Origin: Thermus caldifontis
Lineage (GTDB): Bacteria; Deinococcota; Deinococci; Deinococcales; Thermaceae
NCBI RefSeq assembly: GCF_003336745.1
Contig: NZ_KZ851835.1
Location: 14,164 to 65,740, forward strand
DNA: 51,577 nucleotides
Reading direction: 5' to 3'
In this document: in pieces, positions 17,289 through 25,562 of the stretch
Layout: every line of letters begins with the position of its first letter
Numbering within the stretch: the first letter of the stretch is position 1
Program-made: the position numbers and the translations under genes
Notes under the pieces: model-generated
The model's database searches: none
What the model was told of the DNA's origin: nothing
What the model saw: only the letters and a program-made list of their open reading frames with translations

Positions 17289-18629
17289 TTAGTACGTGGC
17301 CAGGTACTGGTCCAGCTCCCACTGGTGTACCGTGACCCGGTAGTCGTCCCACTCCATCTGCTTGGCCTGGAGGAAGTGGGTGTAGATGTGTTCCCCCAAG
17401 GCCTCCTGGATCACGGGGTCCTTCCTCAGGGCCTCGAGGGCCTCCCTTAGGGTTCCAGGAAGCTCGCGGATCTTGTGCTTGCGCCTTTCCCGCACGCTCA
17501 TCTGGTAGATGTTGCGCTGGATGGGGGGTGGGGGCAGGAGCTTGCGCTCAATCCCGTCTATGGCGGCTGCGGCCATCACCGCCAGGGCCAGGTAGGGGTT
17601 GGCGGAGGGATCGGGCATCCTGAGCTCCGCCCGGGTGCCCACGCCCCGGCGGGCGGGTACGCGGATCATGGCGGAGCGGTTGGCCGCCGACCAGGCGATG
17701 TTGGTGGGGGCCTCGTACCCGGGGGTGAGGCGCTTGTAGGAGTTCACCAAGGGGTTGGTGATGGCCACCATGCCCTCGGCGTGCTCCAAAAGCCCGGCGA
17801 TGAAGTGGAGGGCGGTCTTGGAGAGCTGGTACTCGGCCTTGGGATCAAAGAAGGCGTTCTCCCCGTTTTTGAAAAGGGAGAGGTGGGTGTGCATGCCGCT
17901 GCCGTTGATCCCCCGGATGGGCTTGGGCAGGAAGGTGGCGTGGAGGCCGTGGTTCAGGGCCACCCGCTTCACCACCCACTTGAAGGTGGCGATGTTGTCG
18001 GCGGTGGTGAGGGCATCGGCGTACTTGAAGTCAATTTCGTGCTGGCCCGGGGCCACCTCGTGGTGGGAGGCCTCGATCTCAAAGCCCATGGCCACCAAGA
18101 CGTTCACCATGTCCCGCCGGGCCTCCTCCCCCTTGTCGATGGGGGCCAGGTCAAAGTAGCCCGCCCGGTCGTGGGTTTCCACGGTGGGAAGGCCCTCGGG
18201 GGTCCGGAGGAAGAGGAAGAACTCCGGCTCGGGGCCCGCATACATGGTGTCAAAGCCCAGCTTCTTAAGGCGCTCCACCTGGCGTTTCAACACGTAACGG
18301 GGGTCCCCCTCAAAGGGGCGGCCGTCGGGGTAGGCCACGTCGCAGATGAGCCGGGCCACCCGGCCGCGGGCGGGGTCTTCCAGGCTATCGGGCAGGATGA
18401 CGAAGGTGTTGTAGTCGGGCTTGAGGAGCATGTCCGACTCCTCAATCCGGGTGAACCCCTCGATGGAGGAGCCGTCAAACATGATCTCCCCGTCCAGGGC
18501 CTTCTCAAACTGGGACTCGGGGACCTCCACGTTCTTGACCACGCCCAGGATGTCGGTGATCTGGAGGCGCAGGAACTTCACCTTCTCCGCCTTGAGCGCC
18601 TTGAGGATTTCCGCCTTGGTGTACGCCAT
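17289..18629 (-). CDS. glnA: Glutamine synthetase, type I
   Basis: A 446-residue cytosolic enzyme that makes glutamine from glutamate, ammonia and ATP. It begins with the β-grasp domain ([20 protein letters not shown] and FDGSSIEGF) and continues with the catalytic barrel: [42 protein letters not shown], and [13 protein letters not shown] with [15 protein letters not shown]. The tyrosine adenylylation site of the enteric GSI-β type (NLYDLP) is not present; NIYQMS stands in its place. With the length, this points to the GSI-α (Bacillus-like) group. The frame is open to 19076, but ATG 18629 has GGAGGAC just upstream and the family's usual N-terminus. It has its own promoter and a leader hairpin. 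Confidence 0.96.
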   Translation of the reverse strand: MAYTKAEILKALKAEKVKFLRLQITDILGVVKNVEVPESQFEKALDGEIMFDGSSIEGFTRIEESDMLLKPDYNTFVILPDSLEDPARGRVARLICDVAYPDGRPFEGDPRYVLKRQVERLKKLGFDTMYAGPEPEFFLFLRTPEGLPTVETHDRAGYFDLAPIDKGEEARRDMVNVLVAMGFEIEASHHEVAPGQHEIDFKYADALTTADNIATFKWVVKRVALNHGLHATFLPKPIRGINGSGMHTHLSLFKNGENAFFDPKAEYQLSKTALHFIAGLLEHAEGMVAITNPLVNSYKRLTPGYEAPTNIAWSAANRSAMIRVPARRGVGTRAELRMPDPSANPYLALAVMAAAAIDGIERKLLPPPPIQRNIYQMSVRERRKHKIRELPGTLREALEALRKDPVIQEALGEHIYTHFLQAKQMEWDDYRVTVHQWELDQYLATY

Positions 18630-18646
18630 TTTTGTCCTCCTTTGCC

Positions 18647-18682
18647 TGCCGGAGTGGGGTATTTCTCCTCTTTCCTCCGGCA
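18647..18682 (-). promoter_or_regulatory. Stem-loop in the glnA 5' leader
   Basis: Perfect 8-bp arms TGCCGGAG and CTCCGGCA (18682-18675 and 18654-18647) enclose a 20-base purine-rich loop with GGAAAGAGGAGAAA. The stem starts about four bases after the predicted transcription start and ends ten bases before the AAAGGAGG ribosome site. It may stabilise the mRNA 5' end or act in regulation. It does not resemble the known glnA (glutamine) riboswitch class as far as I can judge by eye. Confidence 0.5.
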
Positions 18683-18692
18683 GATTGCGCAA

Positions 18693-18722
18693 AGTGTACG
18701 GCAGAAATGTGCACATTGTCAA
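18693..18722 (-). promoter_or_regulatory. glnA promoter with internal palindrome
   Basis: On the minus strand -35 TTGACA (18722-18717), an 18-base spacer and -10 TACACT (18698-18693). The spacer begins with a 12-bp perfect palindrome, AATGTGCACATT (18706-18717), which touches the -35. This is well placed for a repressor of nitrogen metabolism genes. Confidence 0.7.
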
Positions 18723-18790
18723 GAGGAGACGGTTCACCCGGTTGGCCACGGGCCTCGAGGTCCTTGACCTTCCCCTGACCGGGCTTTGGG

Positions 18791-18813
18791 TAGACTGAGG
18801 CCGGAGGTCAGGT
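18791..18813 (+). promoter_or_regulatory. -10 and ribosome site of the phosphoesterase gene
   Basis: TAGACT at 18791-18796 is the likely -10. TTGACC at 18764-18769 is the best -35 look-alike, but the 21-base spacing is too long to be convincing. GGAGGT (18803-18808) lies five bases before ATG 18814. Confidence 0.4.
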
Positions 18814-20472
18814 ATGTATAAGCGTCGGGAGATATTGAAGGCAGGGGCGGCTTTAGGCCTGGCGGGTTTGGGCTTAGGGCGGGCCCAGGGGGGTTTTACC
18901 CTCACCCTGGTGCACACCAACGACACCCATGCCCACCTGGAACCCATGGAGCTCACCCTTTCCGGCAAGAAGGTGCGGGTGGGGGGTGTGGCCCAGCGCA
19001 TCGCCTTCTTTGACCGGCTAAGGGCGGCTCGGAAGAACCTCCTTTTCCTGGATGCGGGGGATGTCTTCCAGGGCACCCTCTACTTCAACCAGTACCGGGG
19101 CCTGGCGGACCGCTACTTCATGCACCGGGCCCTTTACCGGGTGATGGCCCTGGGCAACCACGAGTTTGACCTGGGGCCTGGCCCCTTGGCGGAGTTTTTG
19201 CAGGGGGCCCGGTTCAAGGTGGTGTCCGCCAACGTGGCGGTGGAGCGGGAGCCCCGGCTGAAGGGATTGTTGGCTCCTTATGCCGTGGTCCTGGTGGGGG
19301 GGGAGAAGGTGGGGGTGATCGGCCTCACCACCCCGGATACCCGGGAGATCGCCAACCCCGGGCCCACCGTGGACTTCCTGGACCCTTACGAATCGGCCCA
19401 GAAGGCGGTCTTTGAGCTTCTGCGGAAAGGGGTCAACAAGATCGTGGTCCTTTCCCACCTGGGCTACGGGGAGGACCTGAAGCTGGCCCGGAGGCTCGTG
19501 GGAGCGCAGGTGATCGTGGGTGGGCACTCCCACACCCTTTTGGGTAGCTTCCCCCACAAGGAGCTCGCCCCGGCAGGGCCCTACCCCACGGTGGTGAAGA
19601 ACCCTGAGGGGAAGGATGTGCTGGTGGTCCAGGCCTGGGAGTGGGGGAAGGTGGTGGGCCTTCTGGAGGTGACCTTTGACGCCAGAGGGGAGCTCCTTGC
19701 CTACAAGGGCGAGCCCTTCCTCATGACCCCCGAGGTGGCCCCCGAGGACTTCTTCGCCAAGGAGGCCCTTTTGGCCTACGCCCAGCCGGTCTTGGCCCTG
19801 ATGGGACAGGTGATCGCCCAGGCCAAGGTGGACCTCATCGGGGAAAGGGCCATGGTGCGGAGGCGGGAGAGCAACCTGGGGAACCTGATCGCCGACGGCA
19901 TGGTCTGGAAGACCCGAAACGCCGGGGTGCGGATCGCCCTGCAAAACGGCGGGGGCATCCGGGCCTCCATTCCCAAGGGTCCCATCACCGTGGGGAAGGT
20001 TTACGAGGTGTTGCCCTTCGGCAACACCCTGGTGGTGCTGGACCTAAAGGGCAAGGAGATCAAGGCCGCCCTGGAGAATGGGGTTTCCCAGTGGGAGCAG
20101 ACGGCAGGCCGCTTCCTCCAGGTTTCCGGCCTGCGCTACGCCTTTGACCTTTCCAGGCCCTCAGGGGACCGGGTGGTGCGGGTGGAGGTGAAGACGGAGA
20201 AGGGCTTTGTGCCCCTGGACCTCGAGGCCACCTACCGGGTGGTGGTGAACAACTTCATCGCCAACGGGGGCGACGGCTTCACCGTGCTCAAGGAGGCCCA
20301 AGGCTATAGGGTGGACACGGGCTTCAGCGATGCGGAAAGCTTCATGGACTACCTCAAGGAGCTCAAGGAGGTGGAGGCGGGCCTCGAGGGGCGGATTGAG
20401 GTGCTGAACGAGCCCAAGGGGGAAAGGCCTGCCTACTGGGCTTTCCAGCTTCCCATGGGAGTGGGCGTTTAA
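18814..20472 (+). CDS. Exported 5'-nucleotidase / cyclic phosphodiesterase (UshA family)
   Basis: A 552-residue metallophosphoesterase, probably periplasmic, that removes phosphate from nucleotides. The N-terminus [19 protein letters not shown] has a twin-arginine-like motif followed by a hydrophobic stretch. Catalytic motifs are D37-T-H39 in [36 protein letters not shown] and GGHSHT. The C-terminal nucleotide-binding domain shows [19 protein letters not shown] and [13 protein letters not shown]. It stands alone between the glnA promoter and a strong hairpin. A YfkN or SoxB-like function is less likely, but it is worth noting that a sulfur-oxidising module follows and SoxB is a member of this superfamily. 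Confidence 0.88.
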   Translation: MYKRREILKAGAALGLAGLGLGRAQGGFTLTLVHTNDTHAHLEPMELTLSGKKVRVGGVAQRIAFFDRLRAARKNLLFLDAGDVFQGTLYFNQYRGLADRYFMHRALYRVMALGNHEFDLGPGPLAEFLQGARFKVVSANVAVEREPRLKGLLAPYAVVLVGGEKVGVIGLTTPDTREIANPGPTVDFLDPYESAQKAVFELLRKGVNKIVVLSHLGYGEDLKLARRLVGAQVIVGGHSHTLLGSFPHKELAPAGPYPTVVKNPEGKDVLVVQAWEWGKVVGLLEVTFDARGELLAYKGEPFLMTPEVAPEDFFAKEALLAYAQPVLALMGQVIAQAKVDLIGERAMVRRRESNLGNLIADGMVWKTRNAGVRIALQNGGGIRASIPKGPITVGKVYEVLPFGNTLVVLDLKGKEIKAALENGVSQWEQTAGRFLQVSGLRYAFDLSRPSGDRVVRVEVKTEKGFVPLDLEATYRVVVNNFIANGGDGFTVLKEAQGYRVDTGFSDAESFMDYLKELKEVEAGLEGRIEVLNEPKGERPAYWAFQLPMGVGV

Positions 20473-20502
20473 ACCGCCCTTGGCTCGCTAGGACAGGAAA
20501 GG

Positions 20503-20530
20503 GGGCCCGGGGGACGCGTCCCCCGGGCCC
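20503..20530. terminator. Bidirectional terminator between convergent genes
   Basis: A perfect 28-bp palindrome, with arms GGGCCCGGGGGACG and its complement, lies 30 bases after the phosphoesterase stop and 12 bases beyond the MOSC gene stop. On the plus strand it is followed by TTGGTTTT. It can fold from either transcript. Confidence 0.85.
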
Positions 20531-20542
20531 TTGGTTTTACGG

Positions 20543-20983
20543 CTAAACAGCTACCGGGACCTGCACGGGGTCGCCCACCCGCACCAGGCCGCCCTCGAGG
20601 ACCCGGGCATAAAGGCCCCGGCCCCCATAGAGGAGCTTGGGAAGCCTGAGGTCAAACTGGGAAAGGCTGGAGCAGACCGTGCACACATAGGAGAACTCCA
20701 AAAGGGCCTCCCCCACCCTCAGCCGGGCACCTGGGGGAAGGGCATGGGGGTCCAGGTCCAGGAGGAGGTTTTCCCCCAAGGCCCCGAAGGGAAGCTCAAT
20801 GCCTGCCCCCTTGGCCTTTTCGTAGGAGAGAAGCCCGGCAACTAGGACGGCCCGGTCGGGATCTTTGCCCGCATGCCGGTCCCCCTTGGCCCCGAAACCG
20901 GCCACCAGCTCCAAGGTTTCCACCCGAGGCTTGGGAAGCCCCGAGCCCAGGCCCAGGTGGAGGGAGATCACGGTGCCCCTCAT
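20543..20983 (-). CDS. MOSC-domain protein
   Basis: A 146-residue MOSC protein, a family that handles sulfur or molybdenum cofactor chemistry. Visible features are VAGFGAKGDRHAGKD (the conserved G…GDRHAG block), LPFGALGENLLLD (the GExGENL block) and SYVCTVCSSL, holding the family's Cys. The length equals small stand-alone MOSC proteins such as YiiM-like ones. Its ATG overlaps the cytochrome c stop by four bases. Together with the molybdopterin oxidoreductase upstream this suggests cofactor sulfuration or maturation for that enzyme; that link is inferred from context. Confidence 0.82.
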   Translation of the reverse strand: MRGTVISLHLGLGSGLPKPRVETLELVAGFGAKGDRHAGKDPDRAVLVAGLLSYEKAKGAGIELPFGALGENLLLDLDPHALPPGARLRVGEALLEFSYVCTVCSSLSQFDLRLPKLLYGGRGLYARVLEGGLVRVGDPVQVPVAV

Positions 20984-21696
20984 GGCAACCTCAGCCCTTG
21001 CCGGAGCTTTAGGACCTCTTCAGGGCTTAGGGCTTTGGCCCGGGCCGCCTTGACCTCATCGGGGCTGTAGGCTTTGAAGCCTTGGGGAGCCCCCCACCCT
21101 GCCAGGTGGTTCAGGACCAGGGCGACCTCTTCGTCGGAGAGCCAGGCGAAGCCGGGCATGACGCCCGTATACTCCTTGCCCTCCACCTTTATGGGGCCCT
21201 GGAGGCCGTACAGCACCGCCAACAAGAGGTAGGCCCGGCCTCCTTCCGCCTGGAGGATCTTTTCCACATGCCCTTTGAGGGGCGGGAAGGTGGGGGGATT
21301 GCCTTCCCCTTGCGGCCCATGGCAACCTTGGCAGTTGGCGTACACCTGGGCCCCGGTCTTGGGGGCGGGGGAGGCTTCGGCCTGGGGCGGGGTGGGCGGG
21401 GGTTGGGTGCCCAGGTAGGTGGCCAGGTAATCCAGGATGGCGGCCCGTTCCTCAGGGGTGATCTTTAGGCCCCGGAGCACCATCTCATCAATAACCCCGT
21501 CCCAGCGATCTCTAGAAAGCCGCTCCCTGGCGACGAAGCCGATGTCGTGGCAGGCTTGGCACTTGGCCAGGACCAGGTCCTTCCCCGGCCCCTCCGGTAG
21601 GGTGTACTGTCCCAGGGCCAGGTAACCGGCAAGGCCCAGGACTAAAATGCCGAGAGGGAAAAAGAGCCTTTTCGCTTTCTCCATCGTACCCCCCAT
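20980..21696 (-). CDS. Dihaem cytochrome c (sulfite dehydrogenase partner candidate)
   Basis: A 238-residue exported or membrane-anchored cytochrome. An N-terminal hydrophobic helix (about 11-29) is followed by two c-type haem sites: CQACH (46-50) in a short domain ending LATYLG, and CQGCH (122-126) in a class I domain with VMPGFAWLSDEEVALVL, whose Met is a likely axial ligand. A Pro-rich linker separates the domains. Start choice is open: ATG 21696 has TACACT six bases upstream, while in-frame ATG 21684 has GGGGGG upstream. It lies between the molybdopterin oxidoreductase and the MOSC gene, and probably accepts electrons from the former. Confidence 0.85.
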   Translation of the reverse strand: MGGTMEKAKRLFFPLGILVLGLAGYLALGQYTLPEGPGKDLVLAKCQACHDIGFVARERLSRDRWDGVIDEMVLRGLKITPEERAAILDYLATYLGTQPPPTPPQAEASPAPKTGAQVYANCQGCHGPQGEGNPPTFPPLKGHVEKILQAEGGRAYLLLAVLYGLQGPIKVEGKEYTGVMPGFAWLSDEEVALVLNHLAGWGAPQGFKAYSPDEVKAARAKALSPEEVLKLRQGLRLP

Positions 21697-21708
21697 GGGT
21701 ATAGTGTA
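21697..21708 (-). promoter_or_regulatory. Start-proximal -10 of the cytochrome c gene
   Basis: On the minus strand TACACT (21708-21703) is followed by six bases and ATG 21696; TATACC overlaps it. Because a full terminator stands just upstream, the cytochrome gene needs its own promoter, which supports this call. Confidence 0.5.
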
Positions 21709-21713
21709 AGGGC

Positions 21714-21742
21714 AAAAAAGCCCCTGGCCGTGAGCCAGGGGC
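21714..21742 (-). terminator. Rho-independent terminator after the molybdopterin oxidoreductase
   Basis: On the minus strand the stem GCCCCTGGC / GCCAGGGGC (21742-21720) is followed by TTTTTT (21719-21714). It lies nine bases beyond the oxidoreductase stop, so that gene ends here and the cytochrome c gene is probably a separate or read-through unit. Confidence 0.85.
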
Positions 21743-21751
21743 GGGATGGTC

Positions 21752-22975
21752 CTAGGCCACGGTGAACTTCACCCGCATCACGCCGTTATACTCGTAGCCC
21801 CGCTCGTTCCAGGCGATGTTGCCATCCAGGGGCTGGCTGCGGCCGGCGGCGTCCCAGGCCCGGGCCATGACCTCGTGCTGCCCGGGGCGCAGGTAGAGGG
21901 TGGTCCGCCAGCGGACCCAGGCAAAGGCTTTCCCCTGGGTGGCCAGCTGCGCCTGGTGCCAGGTGCGCCCTCCGTTGGTGGAAACCTCCACGCTCACGAT
22001 GGGCACGATGCCGTCGTTGAAGGCCACCCCCTCCACCCGCACGTAAGGGCCTTCCACCGTCTGGCCCTCCAGGGGGGCAAAGATGAAGCTATTCAGGGTG
22101 ACCAGCCAGTTGGGGCGGGAGTTCTGCAGGGTGTAGGGATAGCGCTTTCCAGGCTCCTGGGGCAGGAAGGGGAGGTGGGTGTTGGGGATTACGGGCACCC
22201 GGTAGCGGGGCACCTGCTCGGCGGTGGTGTTCTCGCCCTCGGCAAACTCGATCTTTTCCACCCACTTCACGTTGTTCACCCCGAAGTAGCCGGGGAACAC
22301 CAAGCGTACCGGTCCGCCGTGGACGGCGGGCAGGGGTTCGCCGTTCATGTAAAGGGCCAGGAGGGCATGCTCCAGGGCATGGATGGGCACGGAGCGCACA
22401 AACTCGGGGGCGTTGCCCTGGCGGCTGGCATGGGCGGTGATGAAGAGGGCCTTCTCGCTCACCTTGACCCCTTTGGCTGCCAGGAAGTCTTTGAGGCGCA
22501 CGCCGCGGAAGGTGACGTTACCTACCCCACCCCGTTGCCAGGGGTTGCCTGAGGGACGGGGGTTGTAGAGGGTGCGCCCGTTGCCCGAGCACTGGAGGAC
22601 CATGGTGACCTCGGTCTGGGGCAGGGCGAAAAGCTCACTGGCCTCAAAGGTGAAGGGCTTGTCCACCAGCCCTCCCACCTCCACCTTCCAACCCTGGGGG
22701 CTGGCCCCTTCCACGGTGTTGTACCCGGGGAGGTCCACGTTGTTGCGGATATAGAGGATTTCCTTAGAGGTGCGCTCGGGGTTGCTGGCCAAAAGGTCAT
22801 AGGGGGTTTCCATGACCACGGGGCGCTGGGAGAGGACGATGAGCTTGGGGTTCTTCCCCTTTACCAGCTGGTCTGCGGTAGGGGTCTGTTGGGCCAAGCC
22901 CCGCCCGCCTGTGGCCAGAAGTGCCGCCCCCATACCCATGAGCTTGAGGGTGGTACGCCGATCGACCTTTTCCAT
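21752..22975 (-). CDS. Sulfite oxidase-family molybdopterin oxidoreductase
   Basis: A 407-residue periplasmic enzyme. It has a Tat signal (DRRTTLKLMGMGAALLATGG), an oxidoreductase molybdopterin-binding domain with Cys129 in VLQCSGNGR as the likely Mo ligand, HGGPVRLVFPGYFGVNNVKW, and a C-terminal Mo-co dimerisation domain with VEVSTNGGRTWHQAQL and MARAWDAAGRSQP…NIAWNERGYEYN. This order matches SorA/SoxC sulfite dehydrogenases that oxidise sulfite to sulfate. The frame extends to 23143, but ATG 22975 begins the Tat signal and has GGAGGAGG upstream. It is transcribed from a TTGACA promoter. Neighbouring cytochrome c and MOSC genes fit electron acceptance and cofactor maturation. Confidence 0.88.
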   Translation of the reverse strand: MEKVDRRTTLKLMGMGAALLATGGRGLAQQTPTADQLVKGKNPKLIVLSQRPVVMETPYDLLASNPERTSKEILYIRNNVDLPGYNTVEGASPQGWKVEVGGLVDKPFTFEASELFALPQTEVTMVLQCSGNGRTLYNPRPSGNPWQRGGVGNVTFRGVRLKDFLAAKGVKVSEKALFITAHASRQGNAPEFVRSVPIHALEHALLALYMNGEPLPAVHGGPVRLVFPGYFGVNNVKWVEKIEFAEGENTTAEQVPRYRVPVIPNTHLPFLPQEPGKRYPYTLQNSRPNWLVTLNSFIFAPLEGQTVEGPYVRVEGVAFNDGIVPIVSVEVSTNGGRTWHQAQLATQGKAFAWVRWRTTLYLRPGQHEVMARAWDAAGRSQPLDGNIAWNERGYEYNGVMRVKFTVA

Positions 22976-22995
22976 AGCACGCCTCCTCCTTCTTA

Positions 22996-23007
22996 GGACA
23001 TTTGTCC
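22996..23007. promoter_or_regulatory. Palindrome in the sulfite oxidase leader
   Basis: GGACA-TT-TGTCC, 5-bp arms (six with one extra pair broken), sits just downstream of the predicted transcription start of the oxidoreductase gene. Its position suits an operator; the protein that binds it is not known. Confidence 0.4.
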
Positions 23008-23019
23008 CCTCAGGCCCAT

Positions 23020-23049
23020 ATGCTAGTCCTGTAACCCTACCCCTGTCAA
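23020..23049 (-). promoter_or_regulatory. Promoter of the sulfite oxidase-like gene
   Basis: On the minus strand -35 TTGACA (23049-23044), an 18-base spacer and -10 TAGCAT (23025-23020). The leader of about 38 bases carries GAAGGAGGAGG before ATG 22975. Confidence 0.75.
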
Positions 23050-23122
23050 GTTGGGGTAAATTGCAAAGAGCGCCTTTCCCAGGCCAACCTTTAACCTTCC
23101 TTATCCAGGGGTACCTTCCGGT

Positions 23123-23135
23123 TATGATAAGGGCC
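23123..23135 (+). promoter_or_regulatory. -10 element overlapping the annotated mutS start
   Basis: TATGAT at 23123-23128 is a near-consensus -10 and contains the first possible ATG (23124). It is seven bases before a second in-frame ATG (23136). A transcript would start close to 23135, so the real protein may begin MLKGEG, as a leaderless message. Confidence 0.5.
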
Positions 23136-25562
23136 ATGCTCAAGGGCGAAGGCCCTGGACCCTTGCCTCCCCTTCTCCAGCAGTACGTGGAGCTACGGGA
23201 CCGCTACCCCGACTACCTCCTCCTCTTCCAGGTGGGGGATTTCTACGAGTGCTTCGGGGAGGATGCGGAAAGGCTGGCCCGGGCTTTGGGCCTGGTCCTC
23301 ACCCACAAGTCCAGCAAGGACTTCACCACCCCCATGGCGGGGATTCCCCTACGGGCCTTTGATGCCTATGCGGAAAGGCTTCTCAAGATGGGTTTTCGCC
23401 TGGCGGTGGCCGACCAGGTGGAGCCGGCGGAGGAGGCGGAGGGCCTGGTGCGGCGGGAGGTGACCCAGCTCCTCACCCCCGGCACCCTGGTGCAGGAAAC
23501 CCTCCTTTCCCGGGAGGCCAACTACCTGGCGGCCATCGCCACGGGGGATGGGTTCGGGGTGGCCTTTCTGGACGTTTCTACGGGGGAGTTTAAGGGGACG
23601 CTTTTGAAGAGCAAAAGCGCTCTCTACGACGAGCTATTCCGCCACCGGCCCGCGGAGGTGCTCCTGGCCCCGGAACTGCGGGAGAACGGGGCGTTTGTGG
23701 AGGAGTTTCAGAAGCGTTTTCCGGTGATGCTCTCCCAGGCCCCCTTCGATCCCGTGGGCGAGGGGCCCTTGGCCCTGCGCCGGGCCCAGGGGGCGCTCCT
23801 TTGGTATGCCCGCTGGACCCAAGGGGAAGGGTTCTCCCCCAGGCCCTTTCGCCCCTATGACCCTGGGGCCTTCATGCGCCTGCCGGAGGCTACCTTGAGG
23901 GCCCTCGAGGTCTTTGAGCCCATCCGGGGGCAGGACACCCTTTTTGGTGTCCTGGACGAGACGCGCACCGCCTTCGGTCGTAGGCTCCTGCAAAGCTGGC
24001 TAAGGCATCCCCTGGTGGAGAAGGCCCCCCTGGAGGCCCGTTTGGATCAGGTGGAACGGTTCGTGAAGGAGGGGGCCTTGCGGGAGGGGGTGAGGCGGCT
24101 CTTCTTCCGCTTGGCAGACCTGGAGCGGCTTTCCACCCGGTTGGAGATGGGGCGGGCCACGCCCCGGGACCTGGGAGCCTTGCGCCGTAGCCTGGGGATC
24201 CTCCCCGAGATCAAGGCCCTTCTGGGGGAGGAGGTGGCGCTTCCCAACCTTGCTGCCCTGGGGGAAGAGCTGGAGGCGGCCTTGGTGGAGGACCCTCCCC
24301 TAAAGCTTTCCGAAGGGGGGCTCATCCGCGAAGGCTACGACCCCCACCTGGACGCCCTGCGCCAGGCCCACCGGGAGGGGGTGGCCTATTTTCTGGAGCT
24401 GGAGGAGAGGGAGAAGGCCAGGACCGGCATCCCCACCCTGAAGGTGGGCTACAATGCCGTTTTCGGCTACTACCTAGAGGTAACCCGGCCCTACTACGAG
24501 CGGGTTCCCCCCGAGTACAAGGCCATCCAGACGCTAAAGGACCGGCAACGCTACACCCTGCCGGAGATCAAGGAGCGGGAAAGGGAGCTCTACCGCCTCG
24601 AGGCCCAGATCCGCCGCCGGGAAGAGGAGGTCTTTTTAGAACTTAGAGAGAAAGCCAAGGGGGAGGCGGAGGCCCTGAGGGAGGCGGCGAGGGTCCTGGC
24701 GGAGCTGGACGTCTACGCCGCCTTGGCGGAGGTGGCGGTGCGCTACGGCTACACCCGGCCCCGTTTTGCGGAGCATCTTCGCATCCGGGGTGGGCGTCAC
24801 CCCGTGGTGGAAAGGCGCACGGGCTTTGTTCCCAACGACCTGGAGATGGCCCACGAGCTGGTTTTGGTCACCGGGCCCAACATGGCGGGGAAGAGCACCT
24901 ACCTGCGCCAGACGGCCCTCATCGCCCTTCTGGCCCAGATGGGCAGCTTTGTGCCCGCAGAGGAGGCCATCCTTCCCCTCTTTGACCGCATCCTCACCCG
25001 CATCGGGGCCTCCGACGACCTGGCGGGGGGGCGGAGCACCTTCATGGTGGAGATGGAGGAGGTGGCCTTAATCCTTAAGGAAGCTACGGAAAGCAGCCTG
25101 GTTCTCCTGGACGAGGTGGGAAGGGGGACGAGTTCCTTGGATGGGGTGGCCATCGCCACCGCCGTGGCCGAGGCCCTGCACGAAAGGCGGTGCTACGCCC
25201 TCTTCGCCACCCACTACTTTGAGCTCACCGCCTTGCCCCTTCCCCGGCTTAAGAACCTCCACGTGGCCGCCAAGGAGGAGGAGGGGGGGCTGGTCTTTTA
25301 CCACCAGGTCCTCCCGGGCCCCGCCTCCAAAAGCTACGGGGTGGAGGTGGCCCGCATGGCGGGGCTTCCCAAGGAGGTGGTGGAGCGGGCCAAGGCCCTT
25401 CTCCAGCTCCTTACCGCCCGGAGGGAGGGGGTGGCCGAGGCGGTGTTGGAAAGGCTTTTGGCCCTGGACCCCAATAGCCTCACCCCCCTCGAGGCCCTCC
25501 GCCTCTTGCATGAGCTCAGGGCCTTGGCCTTAGGTGCCCCCCTGGATACCATAAAGGGGTGA
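23124..25562 (+). CDS. mutS: DNA mismatch repair ATPase MutS
   Basis: A protein of 812 residues from ATG 23124, or 808 from ATG 23136. It recognises base mismatches and small loops. The mismatch-reading motif F40-x-E42 lies in QVGDFYECFGED. Connector, core and clamp domains follow. The ATPase domain has Walker A GPNMAGKST (about 584-592), then GASDDLAGGRSTFMVEM, LLDEVGRGTSSLDG and ATHYFEL. The N-terminus MLKGEGPGPLPPLLQQYVEL is almost identical to Taq MutS, and the length fits. The frame is open back to 22812, but that part is antisense to the sulfite oxidase gene. Its stop overlaps the GTG start of mutL. Confidence 0.97.
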   Translation: MIRAMLKGEGPGPLPPLLQQYVELRDRYPDYLLLFQVGDFYECFGEDAERLARALGLVLTHKSSKDFTTPMAGIPLRAFDAYAERLLKMGFRLAVADQVEPAEEAEGLVRREVTQLLTPGTLVQETLLSREANYLAAIATGDGFGVAFLDVSTGEFKGTLLKSKSALYDELFRHRPAEVLLAPELRENGAFVEEFQKRFPVMLSQAPFDPVGEGPLALRRAQGALLWYARWTQGEGFSPRPFRPYDPGAFMRLPEATLRALEVFEPIRGQDTLFGVLDETRTAFGRRLLQSWLRHPLVEKAPLEARLDQVERFVKEGALREGVRRLFFRLADLERLSTRLEMGRATPRDLGALRRSLGILPEIKALLGEEVALPNLAALGEELEAALVEDPPLKLSEGGLIREGYDPHLDALRQAHREGVAYFLELEEREKARTGIPTLKVGYNAVFGYYLEVTRPYYERVPPEYKAIQTLKDRQRYTLPEIKERERELYRLEAQIRRREEEVFLELREKAKGEAEALREAARVLAELDVYAALAEVAVRYGYTRPRFAEHLRIRGGRHPVVERRTGFVPNDLEMAHELVLVTGPNMAGKSTYLRQTALIALLAQMGSFVPAEEAILPLFDRILTRIGASDDLAGGRSTFMVEMEEVALILKEATESSLVLLDEVGRGTSSLDGVAIATAVAEALHERRCYALFATHYFELTALPLPRLKNLHVAAKEEEGGLVFYHQVLPGPASKSYGVEVARMAGLPKEVVERAKALLQLLTARREGVAEAVLERLLALDPNSLTPLEALRLLHELRALALGAPLDTIKG

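Noticed and set aside
17475..18767. A 430-codon plus-strand frame across glnA
   Set aside because: It is the mirror frame of glnA codons and reads as Gly/Val/His-rich noise.
18630..19076. N-terminal extension of the glnA frame
   Set aside because: It covers the glnA promoter and part of the divergent phosphoesterase gene; GlnA proteins begin at MAYTK.
22812..23123. N-terminal extension of the mutS frame
   Set aside because: It is antisense to the sulfite oxidase gene and its promoter, and the MutS family starts at about 23124-23136.
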